From: an uncultured Schlesneria sp. | GTDB taxonomy: Bacteria; Planctomycetota; Planctomycetia; Planctomycetales; Planctomycetaceae | Direction of reading: 5' to 3' | DNA length: 46,184 bases | NCBI GenBank assembly: GCA_903871875.1 | Contig: CAIQIR010000096.1 | Coordinates: forward strand, 1 to 46,184 | In this document: piece after piece, positions 9,637 to 18,190 of the stretch | Numbering within the stretch: the stretch's first letter is position 1 | Layout of the letters: every line of letters starts with the position of its first letter | Made by a program: the position numbers and the translations under genes | Notes under the pieces: model-generated | What the model saw: the letters and a program-made list of their open reading frames with translations, nothing else | The model's database searches: none | What the model was told of the DNA's origin: nothing

Positions 9637-10860
9637 ATGACGTTTCATCATACGACGCTCGATAACGGGCTCGAAGTTGTTGCCGAGATTAATCCCGACG
9701 TTCACAGCGTCGCATTCGGATTCTATGTGAAGGCCGGATCACGCGACGAAACGTCCGAAATCTCGGGTGTCAGCCATTTTCTCGAGCATATGGCGTTCAA
9801 GGGGACCGACAAGTTTTCGGGTGAAGACGTCAATCGCATCTTTGATGAACTGGGGGCCGACAACAACGCGGCCACGGGTGAAGAAAGCACCGTTTATTAC
9901 GCGGCCACGCTTTCGGAATACCTGCCGAAGACGTTTGAAATTCAGTCGAGCATCCTCTTTCCGACGTTGCGTCAAGAAGATTTCGACATGGAGAAAAACG
10001 TGATCCTGGAAGAGATCGGCATGTACGCCGATCAGCCCTCTTCCGTCGCCTACGACAACGTCATGCAGGCTCATTTTGCCGGACATCCGCTCAGTCAATC
10101 CGTGTTGGGCACGACAGAAAGCGTCGGGGCCTTGTCGTCGGAACAAATGCGGGCTTACCACGGGAAACATTATCTCGCAGGCAATATTGTCCTGGCAGTC
10201 ACCGGTCAGACCGATTGGAACTCGGTTCTGGAGTTGGCCAATCTTCATTGTCGTCACTGGCCAGCGGGTCGGACGGAACGTCGGGTATTGCCCGCTAAGC
10301 CAAAGCCTTCGACCAAATACATCGTCAAGGATCAGTGTCAGCAACAACAATTGATTCAATTGTCACCCGCGCCATCGGGTAACGATCCGCTGCGTTTCGC
10401 AGCCGAGCTATTGTCGGTCATCGTGGGCGATGAATGTAACAGCCGATTGTATTGGGAACTGCTGGATCCGGGGCTCGTGGAGTCCGCCGAGATGGGGTAT
10501 TACGAATACGAAGATGCGGGATCATATCTGACATTCCTGAACGGTCCGCCGGAAGAAACAAAGGCGAATCTTCAGCGGATCACCGACATTTACGCCGCCG
10601 TCAACCGTCAAGGTGTGACGGCCGATGAGCTGGAACAGGCCAAGAACAAAGTTTGTTCGCGGCTGGTTTTACGTGGAGAACGGCCGATGGGACGACTGGG
10701 TGCCCTCGGCGGTAATTGGCTGCTGCGTCGCGAGTACCGGACGATCGCCGACGATGTCGCGATCGTCCAAGGGATTACACTCGAAGGCATTCGTCAACTG
10801 CTCGATCAATTTCCACTCGGGCAGATGACAACAATCGGAGTCGGGCCACTTTCGAGCTGA
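9637..10860 (+). CDS. M16 family zinc peptidase (processing peptidase-like)
   Basis: A 407-residue peptidase of the pitrilysin/mitochondrial processing peptidase family. The inverted zinc motif HFLEHMAFKG gives H47, E50 and H51, and a third ligand Glu is in KNVILEEIGMY near residue 127. The GEESTVYYAA segment and the C-terminal half with YYEYEDAGSY complete the two homologous domains. Length matches the single-chain PqqL/YmxG type that works as a dimer or with an inactive partner; no partner gene is next to it. There is no signal peptide, so it is probably cytoplasmic. I start at the ATG at 9637, preceded by AAAGG, where the family homology (MTFHHTTLDNGLEV) begins. The next gene starts 32 bases downstream and may be co-transcribed. 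Confidence 0.94.
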   Translation: MTFHHTTLDNGLEVVAEINPDVHSVAFGFYVKAGSRDETSEISGVSHFLEHMAFKGTDKFSGEDVNRIFDELGADNNAATGEESTVYYAATLSEYLPKTFEIQSSILFPTLRQEDFDMEKNVILEEIGMYADQPSSVAYDNVMQAHFAGHPLSQSVLGTTESVGALSSEQMRAYHGKHYLAGNIVLAVTGQTDWNSVLELANLHCRHWPAGRTERRVLPAKPKPSTKYIVKDQCQQQQLIQLSPAPSGNDPLRFAAELLSVIVGDECNSRLYWELLDPGLVESAEMGYYEYEDAGSYLTFLNGPPEETKANLQRITDIYAAVNRQGVTADELEQAKNKVCSRLVLRGERPMGRLGALGGNWLLRREYRTIADDVAIVQGITLEGIRQLLDQFPLGQMTTIGVGPLSS

Positions 10861-10892
10861 ACTTGAATCACCCCTTCTTCCTATGGATTGAA

Positions 10893-12617
10893 ATGATGTC
10901 ACGCATGAACACCCCGATGTCGCTTGGAATTTTGTTTGGTTGCGCCTTGTCCTGTTCGGCGTTCGCCGAAGACGAGATCCCCAAAGGCGAGATCATTAAA
11001 TACACATTCAATCAGTCGAAAGTCTTTCCCGGTACGACTCGCGAAGTCTCGATTTACATTCCCGCCCAATACACTCCGGACAAACCTGCCTGCGTCTACG
11101 TCAATCAGGACGGCATTCAGTACAAAGCGCCCGAAGTGTTCGACGAATTGATTCATAAGGGCGAAATGCCGATCACGATCGGCGTGTTCGTTACCCCGGG
11201 AATCGTGAACGCTCCGTCCGATCAGGCATTGCCCCGTTATAACCGCAGCTTCGAGTACGACGGTCTGGGCGATGGCTATGCCCGATTTCTGCTGGAAGAG
11301 CTGCTGCCCGATGTGGAAACCAAAACGGCCACCGACGGTCGCGCAATCAAGTTGTCGAAGGATGGCAACGACCGGGCGATCGGCGGCGCCAGCAGCGGCG
11401 CCATTTGTGCCTTTACCGCGGCCTGGGAACGTCCCGATGCCTTCCGACGCGTGTTTAGTGCGATTGGAACCTACGTGGGGCTGCGCGGCGGACACAACTA
11501 TCTGACGCTGATTCGCAAATACGAACCGAAGCCGATTCGCATCTTTCTGGAAGATGGCAGCGAGGATTTGAATAACTTCGGGGGCGACTGGTGGATGTCC
11601 AACCAGGCGATGGAGCGAGCGCTGGTGTTCGCGGGATACGAAGTCGAACACAACTGGGGTGATGGTGCTCATAACGGTGAACACGCGACACAACTCTTTC
11701 CCGAGGCGATGCGCTGGTTATGGAAGGGGTGGCCCGCCCCGGTGAAAGCTGGCAAAGGTTCGCCGCAGTTACAGGAAATCCTGATTCCCGGTGAAGAGTG
11801 GGCGCTGGCGGCTCACGGTCTGCAGTTCACGGAAGGCCCCGCGGTCAACAGTAAGGGCCAGGTCTTTTTCAACGATATCGGTACCAATAAGACCTTTCGG
11901 ATCGCGTCGGATGGAATGCTGAAGGAATACCTGGCTGACACGAAACGAGGCGATGGTCAGGCCTTTGGCCCAGGTGACCTGCTCTATTCGAACGCAAACG
12001 CGGTCAACCAAGTCCTGGTGTGGGACGCCAACGGAAAATCGATGATCGTGTCGGATGGCTTGAAGGGCAATGACCTGGTCGTGGCGTCCAATGGCGGATT
12101 GTATGTCTCGGCTCCTGCTGCGAACGGAGTCGATCCCAGCAAAATCTGGTACATCAATCCGCAAGGCGAAAAGAAGATCGTTGATATGGGCCTGAAATTC
12201 GCGAATGGATTGTGTCTGTCACCCGATCAAACGTTGTTGTTCGTAGCGGATAGTCGGACTCACTGGGTGTATAGCTATCAAGTGCAGCCTGATGGATCGC
12301 TGGCCTACAAGCAGAAATATTTCCATCTGCATGTCCCGGACACCGCCGAGGACAGCGGTGCCGATGGGGTCCGATGTGACCGCGATGGCCGCGTCTGGGT
12401 GGCGACTCGCATGGGTCTGCAGGTCTGTGATCAACCTGGACGTGTCACCTGTATCATTCCCACGCCCAACGGCAAGGTCACCAATCTGACTTTCGGTGGT
12501 GAGAAATTCGATACGGTTTACTGCACTTGTGGTGATTCCATTTATTCTCGTCGACTGAAAGTCAGAGGAGCCAACGGTTGGGAAGCTCCCAGTAAGCCCG
12601 TTAAACCCAAGCTATAA
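10893..12617 (+). CDS. Secreted esterase / SMP-30-gluconolactonase two-domain protein
   Basis: A 574-residue exported protein joining two enzyme-like domains. After a signal peptide (about 1-26, ending SAFA) comes an alpha/beta-hydrolase of the enterochelin esterase type (about 35-280): nucleophile S167 in GASSG, an acid in IFLEDGSEDLN, and His in the GAHNGEHA region. From about 295 to 560 there is a six-bladed SMP-30/gluconolactonase propeller with its metal ligands: Glu in FTEGPAV, Asn in FANGLCLSPD and Asp in GVRCDRDGRVWVA. A lactonase coupled to an esterase suggests release and then ring opening of a carbohydrate ester or lactone outside the cytoplasm; this is inference. The start is one of three close ATGs (10893, 10896, 10905). 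It lies 32 bases after the M16 gene. Confidence 0.9.
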   Translation: MMSRMNTPMSLGILFGCALSCSAFAEDEIPKGEIIKYTFNQSKVFPGTTREVSIYIPAQYTPDKPACVYVNQDGIQYKAPEVFDELIHKGEMPITIGVFVTPGIVNAPSDQALPRYNRSFEYDGLGDGYARFLLEELLPDVETKTATDGRAIKLSKDGNDRAIGGASSGAICAFTAAWERPDAFRRVFSAIGTYVGLRGGHNYLTLIRKYEPKPIRIFLEDGSEDLNNFGGDWWMSNQAMERALVFAGYEVEHNWGDGAHNGEHATQLFPEAMRWLWKGWPAPVKAGKGSPQLQEILIPGEEWALAAHGLQFTEGPAVNSKGQVFFNDIGTNKTFRIASDGMLKEYLADTKRGDGQAFGPGDLLYSNANAVNQVLVWDANGKSMIVSDGLKGNDLVVASNGGLYVSAPAANGVDPSKIWYINPQGEKKIVDMGLKFANGLCLSPDQTLLFVADSRTHWVYSYQVQPDGSLAYKQKYFHLHVPDTAEDSGADGVRCDRDGRVWVATRMGLQVCDQPGRVTCIIPTPNGKVTNLTFGGEKFDTVYCTCGDSIYSRRLKVRGANGWEAPSKPVKPKL

Positions 12618-12904
12618 AGATGAGGAATTTCCGGAACATCGCGTTGATCCGTCCTTCGACGAATCTCGTGGATGTTTTGCGAAGCGGACGAACTGTTTCG
12701 CGATGCTGGGTTATTCGGGGGGATGATCACAATCGGCAGGATCATGGCGACAACCGACAAGTCAACGACGCATTCGGACCGCCGGTCTGGGTGATCGCAA
12801 TCGCAGATCCTTGGAAAAAAACGTGGGCGTCCACTCCATTCCATCGATCGCCGCTACGTTTGTTGCGCCGCGAGTCGGACCCGTGAGGAAGAAACTGTTT
12901 CCGA

Positions 12905-13831
12905 ATGACAAACCGCCACCCCGGACGCGAAAGGAAAAAAACTGCCCGCAGCAGCCGGGGGATCCACGTCGCGATGTTTGCGGTCTTCCTCTTGTCGCTA
13001 TTGGCGAGTGGCGTCTTGTGGTTCATTCCCGTCGAAGTTGTGCAGCAGTGGGCCTTGAATCGAGCTGGGAGCGGCGCGTTCGAGCGATTTCAGGCGATCG
13101 GCGAAGCGGAATTCTCGCTTTGGTTGTTGCGGATCGCGTCTACAATCCTGCCGATCCTGATCTGGTTCGTCTGGTCCGATTGGAATTGGTGGTTCGACTA
13201 TTTCACCGACGTTTGGCGCGGACTGTTAGTCCTGACAGAACCTTCGTCGCTGCCCCGTGATTCGAACCAGCTCTCGCTGGCGCGGCGGGCTCGCACGTGG
13301 GGTTGCCGTGGGATGCTGCTGACCTGGGTGGTTCTGTTTGGTGCACATGCCGCGCAGGGGGTGGGGCAGCGCATTCATGAATGGCCTTATTTCCGCTTCA
13401 ATTCCGGTCAAGTCGTGCTGCCGAATATCAGCGATTCGAATCGCGCGGTGATTCGCTATCTGCAAGAGGCAACGCCGCCCAATGCTCGCATTCTGGTGGC
13501 GAGCGATCAAAAACTGTTTTTTCTGTCGTACTACCTGCGGCCCCGCACATTGCTGCATCGCATGCACCCCGAAAGCGAGCACGTCATTCCTTTGAAGGAA
13601 CAGCAGCGGAGACTGAGCGCCTATCGATTGGACGAATTGACCACCGCCGATCTCGAGCAAATGCCCCACGATTACACTTTGGAATATTTCGAACATCCCG
13701 ATCTGGTGGACCGTTCGCAGATCTTTGATGACAAAGCCTGGATCGCTTTCATTCGGCGACGCGAACACAATCCGTCATTGGTCCCTGCGTATGTGGTGCG
13801 ACTGCGAGCCGCCAGGGAGAACCGACAATGA
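12905..13831 (+). CDS. Membrane protein of unknown function paired with a GT-C glycosyltransferase
   Basis: A 308-residue protein I do not recognise. It has a basic N-terminus, membrane segments at about 22-45, 75-95 and 137-157, and a soluble C-terminal half of about 150 residues. That half begins SNRAVIRYLQEATPPNARILVASDQ, resembling the extracytoplasmic domain that follows the helices in some polyprenyl-sugar glycosyltransferase or oligosaccharide-transfer proteins. Its stop overlaps the next gene's start as ATGA, so the two are translationally coupled and should act together at the membrane, perhaps on surface sugars. A gap of 287 bases separates it from the esterase gene, and no clear promoter is seen there. 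Confidence 0.72.
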   Translation: MTNRHPGRERKKTARSSRGIHVAMFAVFLLSLLASGVLWFIPVEVVQQWALNRAGSGAFERFQAIGEAEFSLWLLRIASTILPILIWFVWSDWNWWFDYFTDVWRGLLVLTEPSSLPRDSNQLSLARRARTWGCRGMLLTWVVLFGAHAAQGVGQRIHEWPYFRFNSGQVVLPNISDSNRAVIRYLQEATPPNARILVASDQKLFFLSYYLRPRTLLHRMHPESEHVIPLKEQQRRLSAYRLDELTTADLEQMPHDYTLEYFEHPDLVDRSQIFDDKAWIAFIRRREHNPSLVPAYVVRLRAARENRQ

Positions 13832-15294
13832 TCGGGTTACTGATCCTGGTGATCGGACTGGCGGGGCAATGGTTGCTCGGTGTCTTCATCGCCCAGAAAG
13901 TGCTGACTTATCGCCGCCATCTGACACCAACGCTTGCCGAATTGAGCGGACCGGGGTGTGCCGTTGGGATTGGTGCGACGGCCTGGAGTTTGTTCCTCTG
14001 GTCGTTTTGTGGCGGACCGCTGGGGATTCTGCCGAGCCTGGTGCTGACAGTCATTGGCTATCTGACAGGTGGGCCGATATTACTGCTTCGTCTTCGGGCG
14101 GCGCGGACAGAATGCCCCGCGTTGTTGGCCCTCTCGAATGTCGAGCGTCATGAGTGGGCCGTTTGCCGAGCCTGTCAGGCCCTGATCGCATTTCTGTTCG
14201 TCGCCTGCGTTTTACAAACCTTGCAGACGCCTCAAAAACTTTGGGACGAACGAGCAATCTTCGCGATCAAGGCAGAAGTGCTATTTGAAGACCGCTCGAT
14301 TCGTAGCCCCGCTTTAGTGCATCCCGATTTTGTGCAGTATCATCCGCGCTACCCGTTGCTTCTGCCCTTGGCCGAAGAACATATTTATGCCCTGCTGGGG
14401 TTCGTCGACGACCGCTTGTCGAAGATCGTCTTCTCGCTGTTGTACTTAGGGCTGGTGCTGGCGACCGCCGGTGTTCTGCAACGTCATGTTGTTCGGGCTC
14501 GCGCGTGGTTGGGGGCGCTGATCCTGGCCACGATACCGGTACTGATGCCCTATGAATACGGCTTTCTTTGTGGTCAGGCGGATGCACCGGTGGCCTGCTA
14601 TCACGGACTGTCCGTACTCTATCTGTGGGACGGATTGCGTCGCCAAAAACGCGGTGACAACAGTTCGGGTTCGGTGTTGATGGCGGGAATCTGCGGCGGG
14701 ATGGGGGCGTTCACCAAGGATGAAGGCATCGCCTATTTGATGATTGATGCGATGATTCTGGGGCTGTTTACACTGGGCTCGCTCAGAAGTCTGACACAAT
14801 TCCGAACCTTGCTTCGCGCCGTAGCGATGTTCGTGATCACCGCCGGTTCGATGCTTGTGCCTTGGCTGATGCATCGCCGCACATTGCCGCTGACGACCGA
14901 AATGAACTACTTCGGCCGGATGACGGTTCCCCTGTTTCTTGGCCGTTTGGATACGCTCAGCTGGGCGGTGCCTCACCTATTGCGTCGAATGTTCTGGGAA
15001 TGGCGCGAATGGAGCCTCGCCTGGTGGCTGATGCTGGCCGCGTTCGTCAGCCGTCCGTTGAGGGCCATCGAGCTGCCACAGGCGCTATTGATTCTAGATG
15101 TTCTGGGGGCTCTTGCGTCGTTGCTCGTGGCGGGGATGTTGGCGCCTGCTCAGCTCGATGAACATCTTGGCGGTTCGAGTCATCGATTTCTGATGCAAAT
15201 CAGCCCCGTGGCCGTCTTTTTTGCCGTGTCGATGTTTTATGACGACGAAGAGGAGGTTCCGTCGCCCTCCGCAAACGCCGAAGCCGTCTCGTAA
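13828..15294 (+). CDS. Polytopic membrane protein, likely GT-C fold glycosyltransferase (GT39/ArnT-like)
   Basis: A 488-residue protein with about ten or more hydrophobic segments. Three features resemble dolichyl/undecaprenyl-phosphate sugar transferases of the GT-C fold: WDERAIFAIKAE after an early helix, where these enzymes have their catalytic acidic residue; GQADAPVACYH in the middle, like the ADxPL motif; and GAFTKDEGIAYL, like the KxEG motif. It would transfer a sugar from a lipid carrier to a protein or glycan outside the cytoplasm; donor and acceptor are unknown. The ATG overlaps the preceding stop (ATGA). The C-terminus ends in a Glu/Asp-rich tail. The glycosyltransferase call is moderate; membrane location is certain. 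Confidence 0.7.
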   Translation: MIGLLILVIGLAGQWLLGVFIAQKVLTYRRHLTPTLAELSGPGCAVGIGATAWSLFLWSFCGGPLGILPSLVLTVIGYLTGGPILLLRLRAARTECPALLALSNVERHEWAVCRACQALIAFLFVACVLQTLQTPQKLWDERAIFAIKAEVLFEDRSIRSPALVHPDFVQYHPRYPLLLPLAEEHIYALLGFVDDRLSKIVFSLLYLGLVLATAGVLQRHVVRARAWLGALILATIPVLMPYEYGFLCGQADAPVACYHGLSVLYLWDGLRRQKRGDNSSGSVLMAGICGGMGAFTKDEGIAYLMIDAMILGLFTLGSLRSLTQFRTLLRAVAMFVITAGSMLVPWLMHRRTLPLTTEMNYFGRMTVPLFLGRLDTLSWAVPHLLRRMFWEWREWSLAWWLMLAAFVSRPLRAIELPQALLILDVLGALASLLVAGMLAPAQLDEHLGGSSHRFLMQISPVAVFFAVSMFYDDEEEVPSPSANAEAVS

Positions 15295-15583
15295 AGCTTG
15301 AAACGAGAAAGCTGTTTAGGTCAGATTTTCTCTGATCGACAGACAACCGAGTCTGGTCCCAGGGCCCGACCGACGGACCAGACGAAAGCAGGCTTGATTG
15401 CCGATCTCGTTCTTGATGATTTGAGCGTGAAGATCGAACCGTCCATCGGCGTATGGCGGTGCTCTGTGAGCGATTCCGAATCGGTGCAGGGTTGCCGCAG
15501 GGTTCGTGTGAGCTACACTTGCATGTTGTTGCGATGTTGTTTGACGTTGGCGAACTCGTTGTCTTTCAGAGACCTTGGGACCT

Positions 15584-16171
15584 ATGGACTCGAATGCTGT
15601 CTTCGCCATTTTGCTGCTGATCTTGGGATTGGCCGTCCTGTTCGCCGAAGTCTTCGTCCCCTCCGGTGGACTGCTGGGCATCATTACGTTTTTCTCGCTG
15701 GTCGTGTCGTTGATGTTCGCTTACCGGGCTTGGGGGACATCTCATCCAAATATCTTTGGTGCCTACTGCGTGCTGGTGCTGTTGCTGGTTCCGATCGTCA
15801 TTGGATTTGGGTTTTATTTGCTTCCTCGAACCTCGTTCGGCAAAAGGGTTTTGTTGGAAGCTCCCGAATCGAAAGACCTGACTCCTTACCCCGCCGAGTT
15901 CTCGCGTCTCGACAAATTGGTCGGTCGGTTTGGAACAGCCCTGACCATGCTGAATCCCGGCGGACTGGTCAAACTGGATGGCGAACGTCTGCACGCGTTG
16001 TCGGAAGGGCTGTCTGTCGAACCGGGCGAGTGGGTCGAGATTGTCGGCCTGCGCGGGACCAGCGTGATCGTCCGGCCGGGTATTCCGCCGGAGAATGATG
16101 CCGGTGACCACGCTGCCTCGTCATCTGAAGCCAATTCACCTCTCGATTTTGAATTTCCGCCCAGTTCATGA
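15584..16171 (+). CDS. NfeD family membrane protein
   Basis: A 195-residue short NfeD protein. Hydrophobic segments lie at about 5-25, 28-50 and 60-80, followed by a soluble C-terminal domain (about 110-170, LVGRFGTALTMLNPGG to GTSVIVRPG) that matches the small OB-fold of NfeD. NfeD proteins are partners of flotillins in membrane microdomains, and floA follows 188 bases downstream. The long form's ClpP-like protease domain is absent, as expected for the short type. An in-frame TTG at 15575 would add three residues; I prefer the ATG. The 289 bases upstream hold no recognisable gene. Confidence 0.9.
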   Translation: MDSNAVFAILLLILGLAVLFAEVFVPSGGLLGIITFFSLVVSLMFAYRAWGTSHPNIFGAYCVLVLLLVPIVIGFGFYLLPRTSFGKRVLLEAPESKDLTPYPAEFSRLDKLVGRFGTALTMLNPGGLVKLDGERLHALSEGLSVEPGEWVEIVGLRGTSVIVRPGIPPENDAGDHAASSSEANSPLDFEFPPSS

Positions 16172-16359
16172 GCCGGAGAATCCACCGTCAGAGATTGTTT
16201 TGAAGGCCGCTCCTGTTCCACCGCCGATGCCAGTTGGATACCATACTGGGAATCGTTCCCTGTTCGACTGCTCAGTTTTGATCGTGACGTTCAGTTGGCC
16301 GATGTCAAATCGACTGCTCAGACCGCTCCCTTGGCGGGAGTTCCAAGTTAAAGGATTTC

Positions 16360-17397
16360 ATGCCGATGCAAGCGCTGTTGTTGGCTCAAGCGAGTGCGAT
16401 GGTCACATTCGGAATCATTGCGGTTATCGGGATCCTCGCCCTGATCGTATTTGCGGTGTTCGCCCGTTTCCTCGGCCTTTACATTCAGTGCTGGATGACG
16501 GGTGCCGATATTTCGCTGTTGCACCTGGTCATGATGACGATTCGGAAAGTCAACCCGGCCGTGATCGTCCGTGCCAAGATCATCGCCGTGCAGGCGGGAC
16601 TGACCGAGGTTTATCAACTGAGTACCCGGGATCTGGAATCGCACTATCTGGCTGGCGGCAATGTGCCCAACGTGATCCGAGCGCTCGTGGCCGCCAATCG
16701 AGCCAACATTGATCTCGACTGGCAGACCGCGCAGGCCATTGATTTGGCGGGGCGTGACATTTTGGAAGCAGTGCGGACCAGCGTTTATCCTAAAGTGATC
16801 GATTGTCCCGATACTCGCAAAGGGCAAATGACCCTGGATGCGGTCGCGGGTGATGGAATCATCCTGAAAGCCCGCGCTCGAGTGACGGTTCGAACGAACA
16901 TCCACCAACTGATCGGCGGTGCGACGGAAGAAACGATTGTGGCCCGGGTCGGACAGGGGATCGTTCAAGCCATCGGCTCGACGAAATCCTACAAGCTGGT
17001 GCTCGAAAACCCGGAAATGATTTCGCAAACGGTGCTCAATCAAGGGCTGGAGGCGCAGACCGCCTTTGAGATCGTTTCAATCGATATTGCGGACATCGAC
17101 GTGGGCGAAAATATCGGCGCCAGACTGTCAGCCGATCAGGCCGAAGCGGACATGCGCGTCGCTCAGGCCAAGGCGGAACAGCGCCGAGCCGACTTTACCG
17201 CTCGCGAGCAAGAGATGGTGGCCCATGTGCAAGAGAATCGGGCGAAGGTTGTGTTGGCCGAAGCCGAAGTGCCTGTCGCCATCGCCGACGGTTTCCGAAA
17301 AGGGACGCTCGGATTGATGGATTACTATGATTTGAAGAATGTTCAGGCCGATACCCAAATGAGAAACACGATCGCGGGAACCAGCATTTCCAGATAG
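16360..17397 (+). CDS. floA: Flotillin-like protein FloA
   Basis: A 345-residue flotillin of the bacterial FloA (YqfA) type. A membrane-inserted hydrophobic stretch at about 14-45 is followed by the SPFH/PHB domain ([18 protein letters not shown] onward). A C-terminal Ala/Glu/Arg-rich coiled-coil region at about 255-320 ([19 protein letters not shown]) mediates oligomers. Flotillins scaffold membrane microdomains and affect fluidity and secretion. AAAGGA precedes the ATG at good spacing. It is followed after 39 bases by a proline-rich membrane-anchored protein and preceded by NfeD, so the three are probably one functional unit. Length is normal for the family. Confidence 0.96.
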   Translation: MPMQALLLAQASAMVTFGIIAVIGILALIVFAVFARFLGLYIQCWMTGADISLLHLVMMTIRKVNPAVIVRAKIIAVQAGLTEVYQLSTRDLESHYLAGGNVPNVIRALVAANRANIDLDWQTAQAIDLAGRDILEAVRTSVYPKVIDCPDTRKGQMTLDAVAGDGIILKARARVTVRTNIHQLIGGATEETIVARVGQGIVQAIGSTKSYKLVLENPEMISQTVLNQGLEAQTAFEIVSIDIADIDVGENIGARLSADQAEADMRVAQAKAEQRRADFTAREQEMVAHVQENRAKVVLAEAEVPVAIADGFRKGTLGLMDYYDLKNVQADTQMRNTIAGTSISR

Positions 17398-17436
17398 GAA
17401 TGCCGCTGTTTTCGAGGGCTCGTGGAGGTTTCACTC

Positions 17437-18072
17437 ATGCATCCGCTTGTATTCGGCGTTCAATTCGGCGAAATCGTCGGCATCGTTGTGTTGGTGATTT
17501 CCGTCTTAAGTTGGTTTGTGAACGTGATTCAAGGCAACACGGTCGATGGGGCATTGCGCCAGAAAAAGCCACAACCGAAACCGCAACAGGGCCGAAACGA
17601 CATCGAAGAACTGCTGAAGGGCCTGACCGGCGAAAAGCGAAAGCCCGATCCAGAGCAACGTCCGCCTCAGCCGCCAAAACCTTCCAAGCCAGCGGAACGT
17701 CCTCGCAGTAAGCCCAACCCCGCACTCCAGCGACCGGGCGGTACACCGCGTACTTCCGCCCCGCCGCGGCAGGGGAATGTCGGTGCAGAAGCCAAACAGC
17801 AGTTAGGCAAACAACCGGCGGGCAAACTGACTTCAGCAAACCTGGGTTCGGGAGTTCGTTCCCAGCATTTGGGAAGCCGAGTCGATACAGAGGTCGCTCA
17901 GGACATTGGGGCAGCGGTCCAAAACGACTTGGGCCGAGGTCTGGCCATCGCACCGTCAGTGCACGAACAATCGATCCATCCCTTGGTAAAAGTGCTGCGC
18001 GACCCCCAAGGTGTACGCCAGGCCGTGCTGTTGAATGAAATTCTGCAACGGCCCAAAAGTTTGCGCCATTGA
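17437..18072 (+). CDS. Single-pass membrane protein with Pro/Gln/Lys-rich region, third gene of the NfeD-FloA cluster
   Basis: A 211-residue protein without a family I can name. An N-terminal hydrophobic segment (about 9-30, EIVGIVVLVISVLSWFVNVI) would anchor it. Residues ~45-120 are rich in Pro, Lys, Gln and Arg and look disordered. The last ~40 residues are more ordered (SIHPLVKVLRDPQGVRQAVLLNEILQRP) and may be a short interaction motif. The start is the ATG at 17437, preceded by GGAGG at 8 bases; an in-frame GTG at 17422 lies inside that ribosome site. Position 39 bases after floA argues for co-translation and a role with the flotillin scaffold. That role is inferred only from context. Confidence 0.75.
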   Translation: MHPLVFGVQFGEIVGIVVLVISVLSWFVNVIQGNTVDGALRQKKPQPKPQQGRNDIEELLKGLTGEKRKPDPEQRPPQPPKPSKPAERPRSKPNPALQRPGGTPRTSAPPRQGNVGAEAKQQLGKQPAGKLTSANLGSGVRSQHLGSRVDTEVAQDIGAAVQNDLGRGLAIAPSVHEQSIHPLVKVLRDPQGVRQAVLLNEILQRPKSLRH

Positions 18073-18114
18073 TGTCGGGATTCGGCGTTCGATAACCACG
18101 CCCCCGAAAGTCGG

Positions 18115-18120
18115 TATAAT
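18115..18120 (+). promoter_or_regulatory. Possible -10 element ahead of the glycosyltransferase gene
   Basis: A perfect TATAAT at 18115-18120 lies about 70 bases before the glycosyltransferase start, in the short gap after the flotillin-cluster gene. No good -35 hexamer sits 16-18 bases upstream, so this is only a candidate sigma-70 promoter. Confidence 0.3.
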
Positions 18121-18190
18121 AATGTTGATTGATCGTTTGGAACGCGTGATCGCCGCCTGAGTGTGATTTGTCTGTTTTTTCTGTGGTTCA

